The notes beneath the pieces were generated by a model, which saw only the letters and a list, made by a program, of their open reading frames with translations, made no database searches and was not told the DNA's origin. Positions 1-8,351 of a stretch of 13,355 nt of DNA are shown here, one piece after another. Origin of the DNA: an uncultured Porphyromonadaceae bacterium (GTDB taxonomy: Bacteria > Bacteroidota > Bacteroidia > Bacteroidales > Muribaculaceae); NCBI GenBank assembly GCA_905193485.1, contig CAJJOX010000037.1:1-13355 (forward strand), read 5' to 3'. Numbering within the stretch: the first letter of the stretch is position 1; every line of letters begins with the position of its first letter. The translations under genes were made by a program, and so were the position numbers.

Positions 1-801
1 GACATCATCGGTGGGACCATGCCCGGTTTTGGAACTACGGGACGTACCTACGACAATGCGCTTCATCTCATGCATCTTCTCGGGGTTACGGTTCGAGAGA
101 TATCAATTGCGGCTGCCGTAACCCTCCACTTCAAGGATATCGGACATGATCCGGATGTCCACGATGTCACATATGAGAATTCGCAGGCTCGTGAACGCAC
201 ACAAATACTGATGGATGTCGCGAATTCCGTCGGAGCATTGGTGCTTGGTACGGGCGATCTTTCAGAACTCGCGCTTGGTTGGGCTACGTATAATGGCGAC
301 CACATGTCGATGTATGGTGTCAATGCGGGTGTTCCGAAAACTCTCGTACGCTATCTCGTGCGGTGGTATGCCTTAAAATCGGATGATGCGGCACTGAAAG
401 CAACGCTCGAAGATATAATAGACACTCCGATAAGCCCGGAACTCACTCCCGCCGATGACAATGGCAATATCCGGCAAAAAACCGAGGAACTTGTCGGGCC
501 ATATGAACTTCACGATTTTTTCCTTTATTATCTGCTCCGTTACGGTTTTACGCCACGCAAGGTGTTTATGTTGGCTCGCAAGGCATTTTCTGGCCGCTTT
601 GATGAGCCAACGATATTGCACTGGATGCGCGAATTTTATCGCAGATTCTTCGCGCAGCAGTTTAAACGCTCCTGTCTGCCTGACGGTCCTAAGGTTGGGA
701 GCGTATGCCTCTCACCCCGCGGTGATTGGCGTATGCCGTCTGATGCCGCATCCACAATTTGGCTGAATGAGATCGATGATATGATCGCTGCGTTGAACTG
801 A
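1..801 (+). CDS. nadE: Glutamine-dependent NAD+ synthetase, C-terminal part (5' end outside window)
   Basis: This enzyme makes NAD+ from deamido-NAD+ using ATP and ammonia released from glutamine, the last step of cytosolic NAD synthesis. The frame is open from base 1 to a TGA at 799-801, so the first Met seen (base 19) is internal. About 266 residues remain. They carry the hallmarks of the synthetase domain: [12 protein letters not shown] followed by [10 protein letters not shown] (substrate and ATP site), and near the end [19 protein letters not shown], a signature of the long glutamine-dependent form. The family is usually about 640 residues, so the N-terminal nitrilase-like glutaminase domain and the SGG P-loop lie upstream of the window. 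A terminator-like hairpin follows, so it is probably the last gene of its transcript. Identity is strong; only the missing 5' end limits the entry. Confidence 0.95.
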   Translation, partial: DIIGGTMPGFGTTGRTYDNALHLMHLLGVTVREISIAAAVTLHFKDIGHDPDVHDVTYENSQARERTQILMDVANSVGALVLGTGDLSELALGWATYNGDHMSMYGVNAGVPKTLVRYLVRWYALKSDDAALKATLEDIIDTPISPELTPADDNGNIRQKTEELVGPYELHDFFLYYLLRYGFTPRKVFMLARKAFSGRFDEPTILHWMREFYRRFFAQQFKRSCLPDGPKVGSVCLSPRGDWRMPSDAASTIWLNEIDDMIAALN

Positions 802-868
802 CGAACTGTCTGAGGCTTTTCATCAATCATGATGCCCGGTTGATCCATATCGGAATTAAAACAAATAC

Positions 869-907
869 TAAAAATAACCCGAGATTTTGTCGAGGGCTAT
901 TTTTTTT
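869..907 (+). terminator. Probable intrinsic terminator after nadE
   Basis: An A-rich left arm ending in CCC (about 871-880) pairs with GGG (894-896) and a T-rich right arm. There is one A/C mismatch (877/897), and the loop is about 13 bases with possible extra GA/TC pairing inside. Eight T residues (900-907) follow. It lies about 70 bases after the nadE stop. The stem has only three G-C pairs, so strength is uncertain. The same bases contain the -33 box of the next promoter. Confidence 0.55.
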
Positions 908-916
908 GTATCTTTG
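886..916 (+). promoter_or_regulatory. Bacteroidota-type promoter for the GH92 mannosidase gene
   Basis: TTTG (886-889), 19 bases, then TATCTTTG (909-916) is an exact match to the Bacteroidota primary sigma consensus TTTG-N19-TAnnTTTG. Transcription would start near 923, leaving a leader of about 65 bases before the ATG at 988. No riboswitch-like structure is evident in that leader. Confidence 0.7.
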
Positions 917-987
917 TAAGAAATAGCAACTTTCTGCGATATAATCTTTATCATTTTTTAATCAATAAAGCCGAAATTCAATAATTG

Positions 988-3237
988 ATGATTAATCACT
1001 CCTTATTTCTTATCCCTATTGTCGCTTCAGGCATTTTTGCTGTATCATGCGGCACTTCCGGTGAAACAGCACAAAGCACAGCCGACACGACTGACTATGC
1101 CGCTCTTGTCAATCCGATGATCGGCACCGATTTTACCGGTAACACATATCCGGGCGCACAGGCGCCGTTCGGTATGGTGCAGTTGAGCCCTGACAACGGT
1201 TTGCCCGGTTGGGACCGTATCGCCGGATATTTTTATCCCGACAGCACTATAGCGGGATTCAGCCACACACATCTTTCCGGAACAGGCGCCGGCGATCTCT
1301 ATGACATCTCTTTCATGCCGGTGACATTGCCATATAATGAGGCGGAGCAGCCTTTGGGCATATACTCTAAATTTTCACACGATGACGAGGATGCGTCAGC
1401 CGGTTATTACCGTGTTCTTCTTAAGGATTATAATATTGATGTAGAACTTACGGCTACGGAGCGGACAGGAATTCAGCGCTACACATTTCCCGGAGGCGAT
1501 GCGGCTGTGTTTCTCAATCTTCGCAAAGCCACAAACTGGGATGCCACAGTCGACACCCGTATAAACATCGTCGATTCCGTGACTGTGGAAGGCTATCGTT
1601 TTTCAACCGGTTGGGCGCGTGATCAACGAGTTTATTTCCGTACGCGTTTTTCCAAGCCCTGGAGTAAAGTGACAATAGATTCAGCTGTGATCGATGAGAA
1701 GAACCCGGATGCGCTTTCGATGATCGCACGATTTGACTTCTCTACAACCAAAGGTGAGCAAATAATCGTTTCGACAGCTATTTCAAGCGTTGATGAAGCC
1801 GGTGCGGCCGCCAATCTCGCCGCAGAGGCCCCGACGGACGATTTCGACAAATATCTGGCTTCGACACGTGAAGCATGGAATCGTGAACTGGGCAAGATTA
1901 AAGTGTCGGGCGACGATCGCGATCAGATCGTGAGCTTCTACACCGCATTATATCATAATATGATCGCACCTACGATTTATTCCGATGTTAACGGCGGATA
2001 CCGCGGCCCCGACAAACAAGTGCATACGGCAAACGGTTGGACCAATTATTCCACTTTTTCGCTCTGGGATACATTCCGGGCGTCACATCCTCTTTATACA
2101 CTGACACAACCGGCTCGTGTGAACGATATGGTCAAGTCATTTCTCGCATTTTATGATCAGAACGGCCGATTGCCGGTGTGGAATTTCCAAGGAGGCGAAA
2201 CAGACATGATGATCGGATATCATGCAGTGCCAGTCATTGTCGACGCCTATTTAAAAGGTATTGGCGATTTTGATCCCGACAAGGCGCTTGACGCATGTGT
2301 CGCAACCGCCAACATTGACGAGTATCGTGGAATAGGCCTATACAAAAAGCTCGGCTATGTGCCATATAATGTCGTCGATCCATACAATGCCGACAACTGG
2401 GCTCTCTCGCGGACTCTTGAGTATGCCTACGATGATTATTGCATAGCGCGCATGGCGGAAAAACTTGGACGCAAAGATGTGGCCGATGAATTCTATAAAC
2501 GTTCACAAAACTATCGCAATGTGTTCAATCCCTCAAACCGATTCATGCAGCCACGCGACAACAAGGGCAACTGGCAGCCCAACTTCTCTCCGGATGATTA
2601 CACGCCGAACATTTGTGAAAGCAATGGCTGGCAATATTTCTGGTCTGTACAACAGGATATACCCGGGCTCATTGAGCTGACCGGAGGTAAAGAGGCCTTC
2701 GCACAGCGCCTTGACAGTATGTTTACATATACTCCGGGACCGGATCATGAACTCCCGATATTCAGTACGGGGATGATCGGCCAATATGCTCATGGAAACG
2801 AGCCGGGGCATCATGTGATCTATCTCTATAATTATGTAAACCAGCCATGGAAAACGGCAGAATATGCCCGTAAAGTGATGGATGAGTTCTATACCAATAC
2901 TCCCGCCGGCCTTTGCGGTAATGAAGACCTCGGGCAGATGTCTGCCTGGTATGTTTTCTCGGCCATGGGCTTATATCCGGTTGATCCGGTCAGCGGAGTC
3001 TATGAAATAGGAACACCTATTTTCAAAGAACTGACGCTGGATCTTGCAAATGGAAAACAATTTAAAGTGCTTGCCCCCGGTGTTTCAAAAGCAAACAAAT
3101 ATGTGAAGTCGGTGAAGCTTGACGGACAGCCATACAAAGACAGCTCTATCAGTCATGCCCGAATCATGGAAGGCGCGACCTTGGAATTTGAGATGACATC
3201 CAAGCCGGGCATTTGCTGGTTTGAGGCTAAAAAATGA
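988..3237 (+). CDS. GH92 family alpha-mannosidase, predicted lipoprotein
   Basis: This is a calcium-dependent exo-acting alpha-mannosidase of glycoside hydrolase family 92, which trims mannose from host or fungal N-glycans and mannans. The ATG at 988 gives 749 residues, the usual family length. A TTG at 985 directly follows an in-frame TAA and is the only earlier option. A hydrophobic signal segment ends at Cys21 (FAVSC), suggesting a lipoprotein. The n-region lacks Lys/Arg and the -3 residue is Ala, so this call is moderate. Family motifs in order are GTDFTGNTYPGAQAPFG (about 46-62), GFSHTHLSGTGAGD (90-103), GGETDMMIGYH (402-412), ESNGWQYFW (about 544-552, whose Glu aligns with the catalytic acid), HGNEPGHH (602-609) and GNEDLGQMSAWY (644-655, whose Asp aligns with the general base). 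Linkage specificity cannot be read from sequence. No SusC/SusD genes are adjacent, so it is not in an obvious polysaccharide utilisation locus here. Confidence 0.94.
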   Translation: MINHSLFLIPIVASGIFAVSCGTSGETAQSTADTTDYAALVNPMIGTDFTGNTYPGAQAPFGMVQLSPDNGLPGWDRIAGYFYPDSTIAGFSHTHLSGTGAGDLYDISFMPVTLPYNEAEQPLGIYSKFSHDDEDASAGYYRVLLKDYNIDVELTATERTGIQRYTFPGGDAAVFLNLRKATNWDATVDTRINIVDSVTVEGYRFSTGWARDQRVYFRTRFSKPWSKVTIDSAVIDEKNPDALSMIARFDFSTTKGEQIIVSTAISSVDEAGAAANLAAEAPTDDFDKYLASTREAWNRELGKIKVSGDDRDQIVSFYTALYHNMIAPTIYSDVNGGYRGPDKQVHTANGWTNYSTFSLWDTFRASHPLYTLTQPARVNDMVKSFLAFYDQNGRLPVWNFQGGETDMMIGYHAVPVIVDAYLKGIGDFDPDKALDACVATANIDEYRGIGLYKKLGYVPYNVVDPYNADNWALSRTLEYAYDDYCIARMAEKLGRKDVADEFYKRSQNYRNVFNPSNRFMQPRDNKGNWQPNFSPDDYTPNICESNGWQYFWSVQQDIPGLIELTGGKEAFAQRLDSMFTYTPGPDHELPIFSTGMIGQYAHGNEPGHHVIYLYNYVNQPWKTAEYARKVMDEFYTNTPAGLCGNEDLGQMSAWYVFSAMGLYPVDPVSGVYEIGTPIFKELTLDLANGKQFKVLAPGVSKANKYVKSVKLDGQPYKDSSISHARIMEGATLEFEMTSKPGICWFEAKK

Positions 3238-3246
3238 AGGGCAATT

Positions 3247-3278
3247 ATTGCGCGTCCGGCAAAAATAATGTAATTTTG
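3247..3278 (+). promoter_or_regulatory. Bacteroidota-type promoter for clpP
   Basis: TAATTTTG (3271-3278) matches the TAnnTTTG -7 box, with ATTG (3247-3250) 20 bases upstream as a -33 box. Transcription would start near 3285, which places the TTG at 3281 outside the message and supports the ATG at 3314 as the clpP start. The -33 box overlaps a perfect inverted repeat (3241-3251). Confidence 0.6.
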
Positions 3279-3313
3279 AATTGATAAATGAATATTCCCA
3301 AAGGTACAACAAT

Positions 3314-4006
3314 ATGAATATTAAAGACGATTTTAGAAAATTTGCAGTTAACCATGTCGGACTTAACGGTCTGGCACTTGATCAATACACTTCCAAGGCA
3401 TCCGCTGCCATCACATCAAGCTACATTTCCCCTACAATCATAGAGGAACGTCAGCTTAATGTGGCACAAATGGATGTTTTTTCCCGTCTGATGATGGATC
3501 GTGTGATTTTTCTCGGCACGGATGTCAACGACTATACCGCCAATGTCATTCAGGCACAGCTTCTTTACCTTGATTCAACCGATCCGGGCAAAGACATCAG
3601 CATCTATATCAACTCTCCCGGTGGATCTGTTTATGCCGGCCTTGGAATATATGATACGATGGAATATATTTCCAGCGATGTTTCAACTATATGCACAGGC
3701 ATGGCTGCGTCGATGGCTGCGGTGCTTCTTGTAGCGGGTGCCAAAGGCAAGCGTTTCGCGTTGCGTCATTCCCGCGTCATGATTCATCAGCCTATGGGCG
3801 GAGCTCAGGGACAGGCATCGGACATAGAGATTACAGCCCGTGAAATTCTTAAGCTGAAGAATGAATTGTATACCATCATTTCCGATCATTCCGGTCAGGC
3901 TCTTGAAAAAGTTGAGCGTGACTCAGATCGTGACTACTGGATGACAGCTTTCGAAGCTAAGGACTATGGCATGATCGATGATGTGCTCATAAAAGCAAAA
4001 AAATAA
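3314..4006 (+). CDS. clpP: ATP-dependent Clp protease proteolytic subunit ClpP
   Basis: ClpP is the serine-peptidase tetradecamer of the cytosolic ClpXP machine, degrading proteins unfolded by ClpX. The chosen ATG gives 230 residues beginning [10 protein letters not shown], the N-terminus I expect for Bacteroidales ClpP. A TTG start at 3281 would add 11 unconserved residues and sits at the predicted transcription start. The catalytic triad is visible: Ser133 in GMAASMAA, His158 in MIHQPMGG and Asp207 in SDRDYWM, with the same 25- and 49-residue spacings as E. coli ClpP. An N-terminal segment of about 45 residues precedes the core, longer than the E. coli propeptide. clpX follows after 44 bases, the classic pair. 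In many Bacteroidales trigger factor (tig) lies upstream; here a mannosidase gene does. Confidence 0.97.
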   Translation: MNIKDDFRKFAVNHVGLNGLALDQYTSKASAAITSSYISPTIIEERQLNVAQMDVFSRLMMDRVIFLGTDVNDYTANVIQAQLLYLDSTDPGKDISIYINSPGGSVYAGLGIYDTMEYISSDVSTICTGMAASMAAVLLVAGAKGKRFALRHSRVMIHQPMGGAQGQASDIEITAREILKLKNELYTIISDHSGQALEKVERDSDRDYWMTAFEAKDYGMIDDVLIKAKK

Positions 4007-4050
4007 TTCAACTATAGATGATAGGTTGCTGATTAATTTCAACTGATATT

Positions 4051-5337
4051 ATGGCAAAAAAAAGAAACGGGAACGGACACGACGATGACATCCGGTGTGC
4101 ATTCTGCGGCCGCCCTGCATCCGGAGAGGATGTGATGGTGCCAAGCGCCTATTCCGACGTTTACATATGTTCATCTTGTGTCGATCAAATCCATGACGCT
4201 GTTAAGAATTTCAAAATCGAGCATGGTATCCCGACTCATTCCATAACTGACAACGACGATTCCGCATCTTCGGCAGAATCCCTTGGCGACATCCCGAAGC
4301 CGCAGGAAATATGTGCATTTCTTGACAATTACGTGATTGGACAGGATGCGGCCAAGCGTTATCTATCGGTAGCTGTCTATAACCATTATAAGCGCCTTGC
4401 CCAAGACAAATCAGACGATGTCGATATAGAAAAAAGCAATATCATACTGGTGGGACCTACCGGTACCGGGAAAACTCTTCTGGCAAAGACGATTGCCCGA
4501 TTGCTTGATGTCCCGTTTACTATCGTCGACGCTACGGTGCTTACCGAAGCTGGTTATGTGGGCGAGGATATCGAGAGTCTGCTTACACGCTTGCTGCAAG
4601 CCGCCGACTATGATGTGTCCAAGGCAGAACGCGGTATCGTTTTCATAGACGAGATCGATAAGATCGCACGTAAGGGCGATAATCCATCTATCACTCGCGA
4701 TGTCAGTGGCGAAGGTGTCCAGCAAGGGTTGTTGAAATTGCTTGAAGGTTCGATTGTCAACGTGCCGCCGCAAGGGGGACGTAAGCATCCCGAACAGCGC
4801 ATGATTGCGGTTGATACCAAAAACATCCTGTTCATATGTGGCGGAGCATTCGACGGCATCGAGCGCAAGATCGCGCAGCGGCTCAATTCACATACCGTAG
4901 GATACAGCAATACGGCCCGAAAGGGTGTCGACCGCGACAGCTTCCTTCAATATGTCGCTCCACAGGATCTTAAGTCATTCGGCCTGATACCTGAAATCAT
5001 AGGCCGATTGCCTATTTTGACGCATCTTGAACCCCTTGACCGTAGCGCTTTGCGTCGTGTGCTTACCGAGCCTAAAAACGCCATTGTGCGACAGTATGAG
5101 AAACTGTTTAAGATGGATGACGTTGAGCTCGTATTTACGCCAGAGGCTCTTGACCTTATTGTCGACAAGGCTATAGAATATAAACTTGGCGCCCGTGGAT
5201 TACGTTCGATCGTCGAAACGGTGATGATGGATGCCATGTTTAACATTCCGTCATCGGATATAAAAAAATTCGAGGTCACGGCCGAATACGCTCTCCAGAA
5301 ACTGACAGAAGCTAATTTCGAAGTAAATAACGTATAA
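4051..5337 (+). CDS. clpX: ATP-dependent Clp protease unfoldase ClpX
   Basis: ClpX is the AAA+ hexamer that recognises, unfolds and threads substrates into ClpP. The 428 residues show a C4 zinc-binding domain (Cys16, Cys19, Cys40, Cys43), a Walker A motif GPTGTGKT (135-142), the pore-1 loop GYVGED (168-173), a Walker B motif VFIDEID (197-203), the RKH pore loop (244-246), the EIIGRLP arginine-finger region (315-321) and the sensor-2 motif GARGLR (380-385). The ClpP-docking loop, IGF in E. coli, reads VGY here (283-285). Length and architecture are normal and the ATG start has no competitor. It follows clpP closely and probably shares its transcript. No terminator is obvious between it and recQ (52-base gap). 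Confidence 0.97.
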   Translation: MAKKRNGNGHDDDIRCAFCGRPASGEDVMVPSAYSDVYICSSCVDQIHDAVKNFKIEHGIPTHSITDNDDSASSAESLGDIPKPQEICAFLDNYVIGQDAAKRYLSVAVYNHYKRLAQDKSDDVDIEKSNIILVGPTGTGKTLLAKTIARLLDVPFTIVDATVLTEAGYVGEDIESLLTRLLQAADYDVSKAERGIVFIDEIDKIARKGDNPSITRDVSGEGVQQGLLKLLEGSIVNVPPQGGRKHPEQRMIAVDTKNILFICGGAFDGIERKIAQRLNSHTVGYSNTARKGVDRDSFLQYVAPQDLKSFGLIPEIIGRLPILTHLEPLDRSALRRVLTEPKNAIVRQYEKLFKMDDVELVFTPEALDLIVDKAIEYKLGARGLRSIVETVMMDAMFNIPSSDIKKFEVTAEYALQKLTEANFEVNNV

Positions 5338-5389
5338 TATTGACCAATTATATTGTCACTATAAACCCGTCAACACCTTTCTCCAGATT

Positions 5390-7570
5390 ATGACCACAAG
5401 TAAGTTGCTTACCGATGCATTAAAGAAACATTTCGGTTTTGACACTTTCAAAGGCAACCAGGAAGCCATCATTACAAGTCTTTACGAAGGTAAGGATACG
5501 TTTGTGCTGATGCCGACCGGAGGCGGAAAATCACTATGTTATCAACTGCCATCGCTACTGATGGAGGGAACCGCTATTGTGATTTCGCCTTTGATAGCCT
5601 TGATGAAAAATCAAGTGGATGCAATGCGTAACTTCAGCGAGGACGACGGTGTGGCTCATTTTCTTAATTCATCGCTTAACAAGGCGGCTGTCGACCGCGT
5701 TAAAGCCGATATACTTTCGGGAGCCACAAAATTATTGTATGTGGCTCCGGAATCGCTGACTAAAGAAGATTATATCGAGTTTCTTAAAAACGTGCCCATA
5801 TCGTTTTATGCAGTCGACGAAGCCCATTGCATCTCGGAATGGGGACACGATTTCCGCCCGGAATATCGTCGTATCCGTCCGATCATTAACGAGATTGGCA
5901 AACGTCCGCTGATTGCATTGACAGCTACGGCGACCCCGAAAGTGCAGCATGATATCCAGAAAAATCTGGGAATGCTTGAGGCCAACGTATTTAAATCGTC
6001 GTTTAACCGCCCAAACCTCTACTATGAGATCCGGCCCAAGACATCGCAGATCGACCGCGATATTATTAAGTTTATAAAGAATATGGAAGGCAAATCGGGT
6101 ATAATCTATTGCCTTAGCCGTAAAAAAGTGGAAGAACTTGCCGAGCTGCTTGTCGTCAACGATATCAAGGCGCTGCCCTACCATGCCGGGATGGATGGCG
6201 CCACGCGATCGGCCAATCAGGACGCTTTTTTATATGAAAAAGTGGATGTGATTGTCGCCACTATTGCATTCGGCATGGGCATCGACAAACCCGATGTGCG
6301 TTTTGTGATTCATTATGATATGCCTAAATCACTTGAAGGGTACTATCAGGAAACCGGACGTGCGGGACGCGACGGAGGCGAAGGACTTTGCATAACATAT
6401 TATGCTGCAAAGGATCTTCAGAAGATGGAGAAATTTATCCAAAACAAGCCTGTGACTGAACAGGAAATCGGACGACAGCTCCTTCTCGAAACAGCAAACT
6501 ATGCCGAGTCGAGTATTTGCCGCCGTCTGTCATTGCTGCACTACTTTGGAGAAAAATACGATGTTGAAAATTGCGGTAACTGTGACAATTGTTTGAAACC
6601 GAAACAAAAAGTGGAAGCTAAAGATGATTTGTGTGCGGTGCTGGAAACAATTATCGCACTTAAAGAGAAGTTTAAAGCCGATCATGTCATAGATGTGATG
6701 CGAGGACGCGTCACTGCAGATGTTAAATCATATCACCACGAAGAGCTGGAAGCCTTCGGTTGTGAGCCAAAGGCAGATGCCCGTTATCTCGGAGCTGTTA
6801 TCCGCCAGGCTGTAATGGCCGGTTACATTGATCGGGATATTGAGCAATACGGCCTATTGAAGATAACGCCTAAGGGACAGGATTTTCTGAATCACCCAAC
6901 TTCGTTTAAAATAGTTGAGGATGCGGAATTTTCTGAAGATACTGAACCTGAAGTTGTGAAGGGGGGCGCAGGCTGTGCCGCCGATCCGGAGCTATATTCC
7001 ATACTCAAAGATCTTCGTAAAACAATTGCGAAAAATCATAAACTTCCTCCTTATGTGATATTTCAGGATCCCTCTCTTGAGGCCATGGCCACGACATATC
7101 CTATCACGATTGAAGAACTTGCCAATATCTCCGGGGTCGGAATCGGCAAGGCAAAACGTTATGGTGAGGAATTTGTTAAGCTGATTCGGCGACATGTCGA
7201 GGAAAACGAGATCGAACGGCCTGAGGACATGGTGGTCCGTACAGTGGCTAACAAAAGCAAGGTGAAAATAGCCATAATACATGCGATCGACCGAAAGATC
7301 CCGCTTGATGAAATCGCACGCTCACGCGGACTTGAAATCGATGAGTTGCTTGACGATATTGAAGCGATCGTCAACTCCGGCACTAAGATCAATATCAATT
7401 ACTACATCGACGAGTTGCTCGACAATGAACAGCAGGACGATATTTTTGAATATTTCAAGGAAAGCGAGAGCGGTGACCTCAACGATGCATATAAGGAACT
7501 CGGTGACGAATATTCGGAGGATGAAATACGGCTGATGCGTATAAAGTTTATATCCGAAATGGGATATTGA
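5390..7570 (+). CDS. recQ: ATP-dependent DNA helicase RecQ
   Basis: RecQ is a 3'-5' superfamily 2 helicase acting in recombinational repair and restart of damaged forks. It has 726 residues. Helicase motifs are the Q-motif region (FKGNQ, 20-24), Walker A TGGGKS (43-48), DEAH (143-146), TATATP (178-183) and motif VI QETGRAGRDG (320-329). A zinc site follows with Cys377, Cys395, Cys398 and Cys401, then an RQC winged-helix region (about 410-505), an acidic linker (about 510-522) and an HRDC domain (about 531-605) with the helix-hairpin-like ISGVGIGKAKRYG. A further helical tail of about 120 residues (IAIIHAIDRKIPLDEIARSR onward) resembles the helix-turn-helix helicase tail seen in longer RecQ proteins. 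It is longer than E. coli RecQ (about 610), which I take as normal for this lineage. Placement after clpX is common in Bacteroidales. Confidence 0.96.
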   Translation: MTTSKLLTDALKKHFGFDTFKGNQEAIITSLYEGKDTFVLMPTGGGKSLCYQLPSLLMEGTAIVISPLIALMKNQVDAMRNFSEDDGVAHFLNSSLNKAAVDRVKADILSGATKLLYVAPESLTKEDYIEFLKNVPISFYAVDEAHCISEWGHDFRPEYRRIRPIINEIGKRPLIALTATATPKVQHDIQKNLGMLEANVFKSSFNRPNLYYEIRPKTSQIDRDIIKFIKNMEGKSGIIYCLSRKKVEELAELLVVNDIKALPYHAGMDGATRSANQDAFLYEKVDVIVATIAFGMGIDKPDVRFVIHYDMPKSLEGYYQETGRAGRDGGEGLCITYYAAKDLQKMEKFIQNKPVTEQEIGRQLLLETANYAESSICRRLSLLHYFGEKYDVENCGNCDNCLKPKQKVEAKDDLCAVLETIIALKEKFKADHVIDVMRGRVTADVKSYHHEELEAFGCEPKADARYLGAVIRQAVMAGYIDRDIEQYGLLKITPKGQDFLNHPTSFKIVEDAEFSEDTEPEVVKGGAGCAADPELYSILKDLRKTIAKNHKLPPYVIFQDPSLEAMATTYPITIEELANISGVGIGKAKRYGEEFVKLIRRHVEENEIERPEDMVVRTVANKSKVKIAIIHAIDRKIPLDEIARSRGLEIDELLDDIEAIVNSGTKININYYIDELLDNEQQDDIFEYFKESESGDLNDAYKELGDEYSEDEIRLMRIKFISEMGY

Positions 7571-7597
7571 TTCTGTTTTCCAAAGGATTCCTGTAAT

Positions 7598-8260
7598 ATG
7601 GACAATATCATCAATTATTCAGGCGTGGAACTGCATCGCAACGATGTCGTTGTGCTGAAGAATGTCAATCTGAAAGTTTCTGTCGGTGAGCTTGTTTATC
7701 TTACCGGTAAGGTCGGAAGCGGGAAAAGCTCGTTGTTGAAATCGTTTTACTCTGAAATCCCCATTGCGGCAGGCAATGCGGAAGTGCTCGGATATGATCT
7801 GGTTTCCATCAAACGAAAGTGCATTCCGGATCTTCGTCGTGAAATTGGCATAGTTTTTCAAGATTTCCGGCTGCTTCCTGACCGTAGTGTTTACGACAAT
7901 CTTATGTTTGTGCTTAATGCCACCGGCTGGAAGGACAAAATACAGCGTAACAGTCGAATTGAACAGGTGCTTCGTGAGGTTGGTATGCTGAATAAAAGTT
8001 ATAAAATGCCGCACGAACTTTCCGGAGGAGAGCAGCAACGCATTGTTATGGCAAGAGCTATGCTCAATAAACCGAAACTCATTCTTGCAGATGAACCTAC
8101 GGGAAACCTTGACCCCGAAACCGGAGCATTAATAATGCAGCGATTCAAAGAAATTGCAGAAGCGGGTACGGCGGTCATTGTTGCTACCCATAACCTTTCG
8201 CTTGCCGAACAATTCCCATCAAGGATAATTAAGTGCGAAAACCGCCACATCATTGAATAG
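7598..8260 (+). CDS. ftsE: FtsE-type ABC transporter ATP-binding protein
   Basis: This is the ATPase partner of the membrane protein FtsX, which couples the divisome to peptidoglycan hydrolases at the inner membrane. The 220 residues form one complete nucleotide-binding domain: Walker A GKVGSGKS (37-44), a Q-loop in VFQDFRLLPDRSVYDNL (86-102), the ABC signature LSGGEQQR (141-148), Walker B LILADE (161-166), D-loop GNLD (169-172) and switch His198 in ATHN. The stretch VFQDFRLLPDRSVYDN with LSGGEQQR points to FtsE. LolD/MacB-type exporters share much of this, so the subfamily is likely but not certain. No ftsX-like membrane gene is adjacent. It starts 27 bases after recQ, so it is probably transcribed with it, and it is separated from lysC by a promoter. 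Confidence 0.85.
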   Translation: MDNIINYSGVELHRNDVVVLKNVNLKVSVGELVYLTGKVGSGKSSLLKSFYSEIPIAAGNAEVLGYDLVSIKRKCIPDLRREIGIVFQDFRLLPDRSVYDNLMFVLNATGWKDKIQRNSRIEQVLREVGMLNKSYKMPHELSGGEQQRIVMARAMLNKPKLILADEPTGNLDPETGALIMQRFKEIAEAGTAVIVATHNLSLAEQFPSRIIKCENRHIIE

Positions 8261-8289
8261 CACTTATGTGACCGGTTGTGCGGTACTAT

Positions 8290-8320
8290 ATTGCTATTTG
8301 GAATAAATGTTGTAAATTTG
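8290..8320 (+). promoter_or_regulatory. Bacteroidota-type promoter for lysC-lysA
   Basis: ATTG (8290-8293), 19 bases, then TAAATTTG (8313-8320) fits the Bacteroidota consensus with one mismatch in the -33 box. Transcription would start near 8327, giving a leader of about 25 bases before the lysC ATG. That is too short for a lysine riboswitch or leader peptide, so feedback is more likely at the enzyme level. Confidence 0.6.
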
Positions 8321-8351
8321 CAGAAATTATACAATTACACATAGCTTTAAA

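Noticed and set aside
3281..3313. TTG at 3281 as the clpP start.
   Set aside because: It lies at or before the predicted transcription start and adds residues not seen in the family. The ATG at 3314 gives the expected DDFRKF N-terminus.
4411..4788. 125-codon open frame on the minus strand inside clpX.
   Set aside because: It lies opposite the Walker A to Walker B region of an intact gene and has no recognisable motif.
5732..6184. 150-codon open frame on the minus strand inside recQ.
   Set aside because: It is antisense to conserved helicase motifs and shows no recognisable protein features; it is a coding shadow.
8271..8284. ACCG/CGGT hairpin after ftsE as a terminator.
   Set aside because: The stem is only four pairs and no T tract follows.
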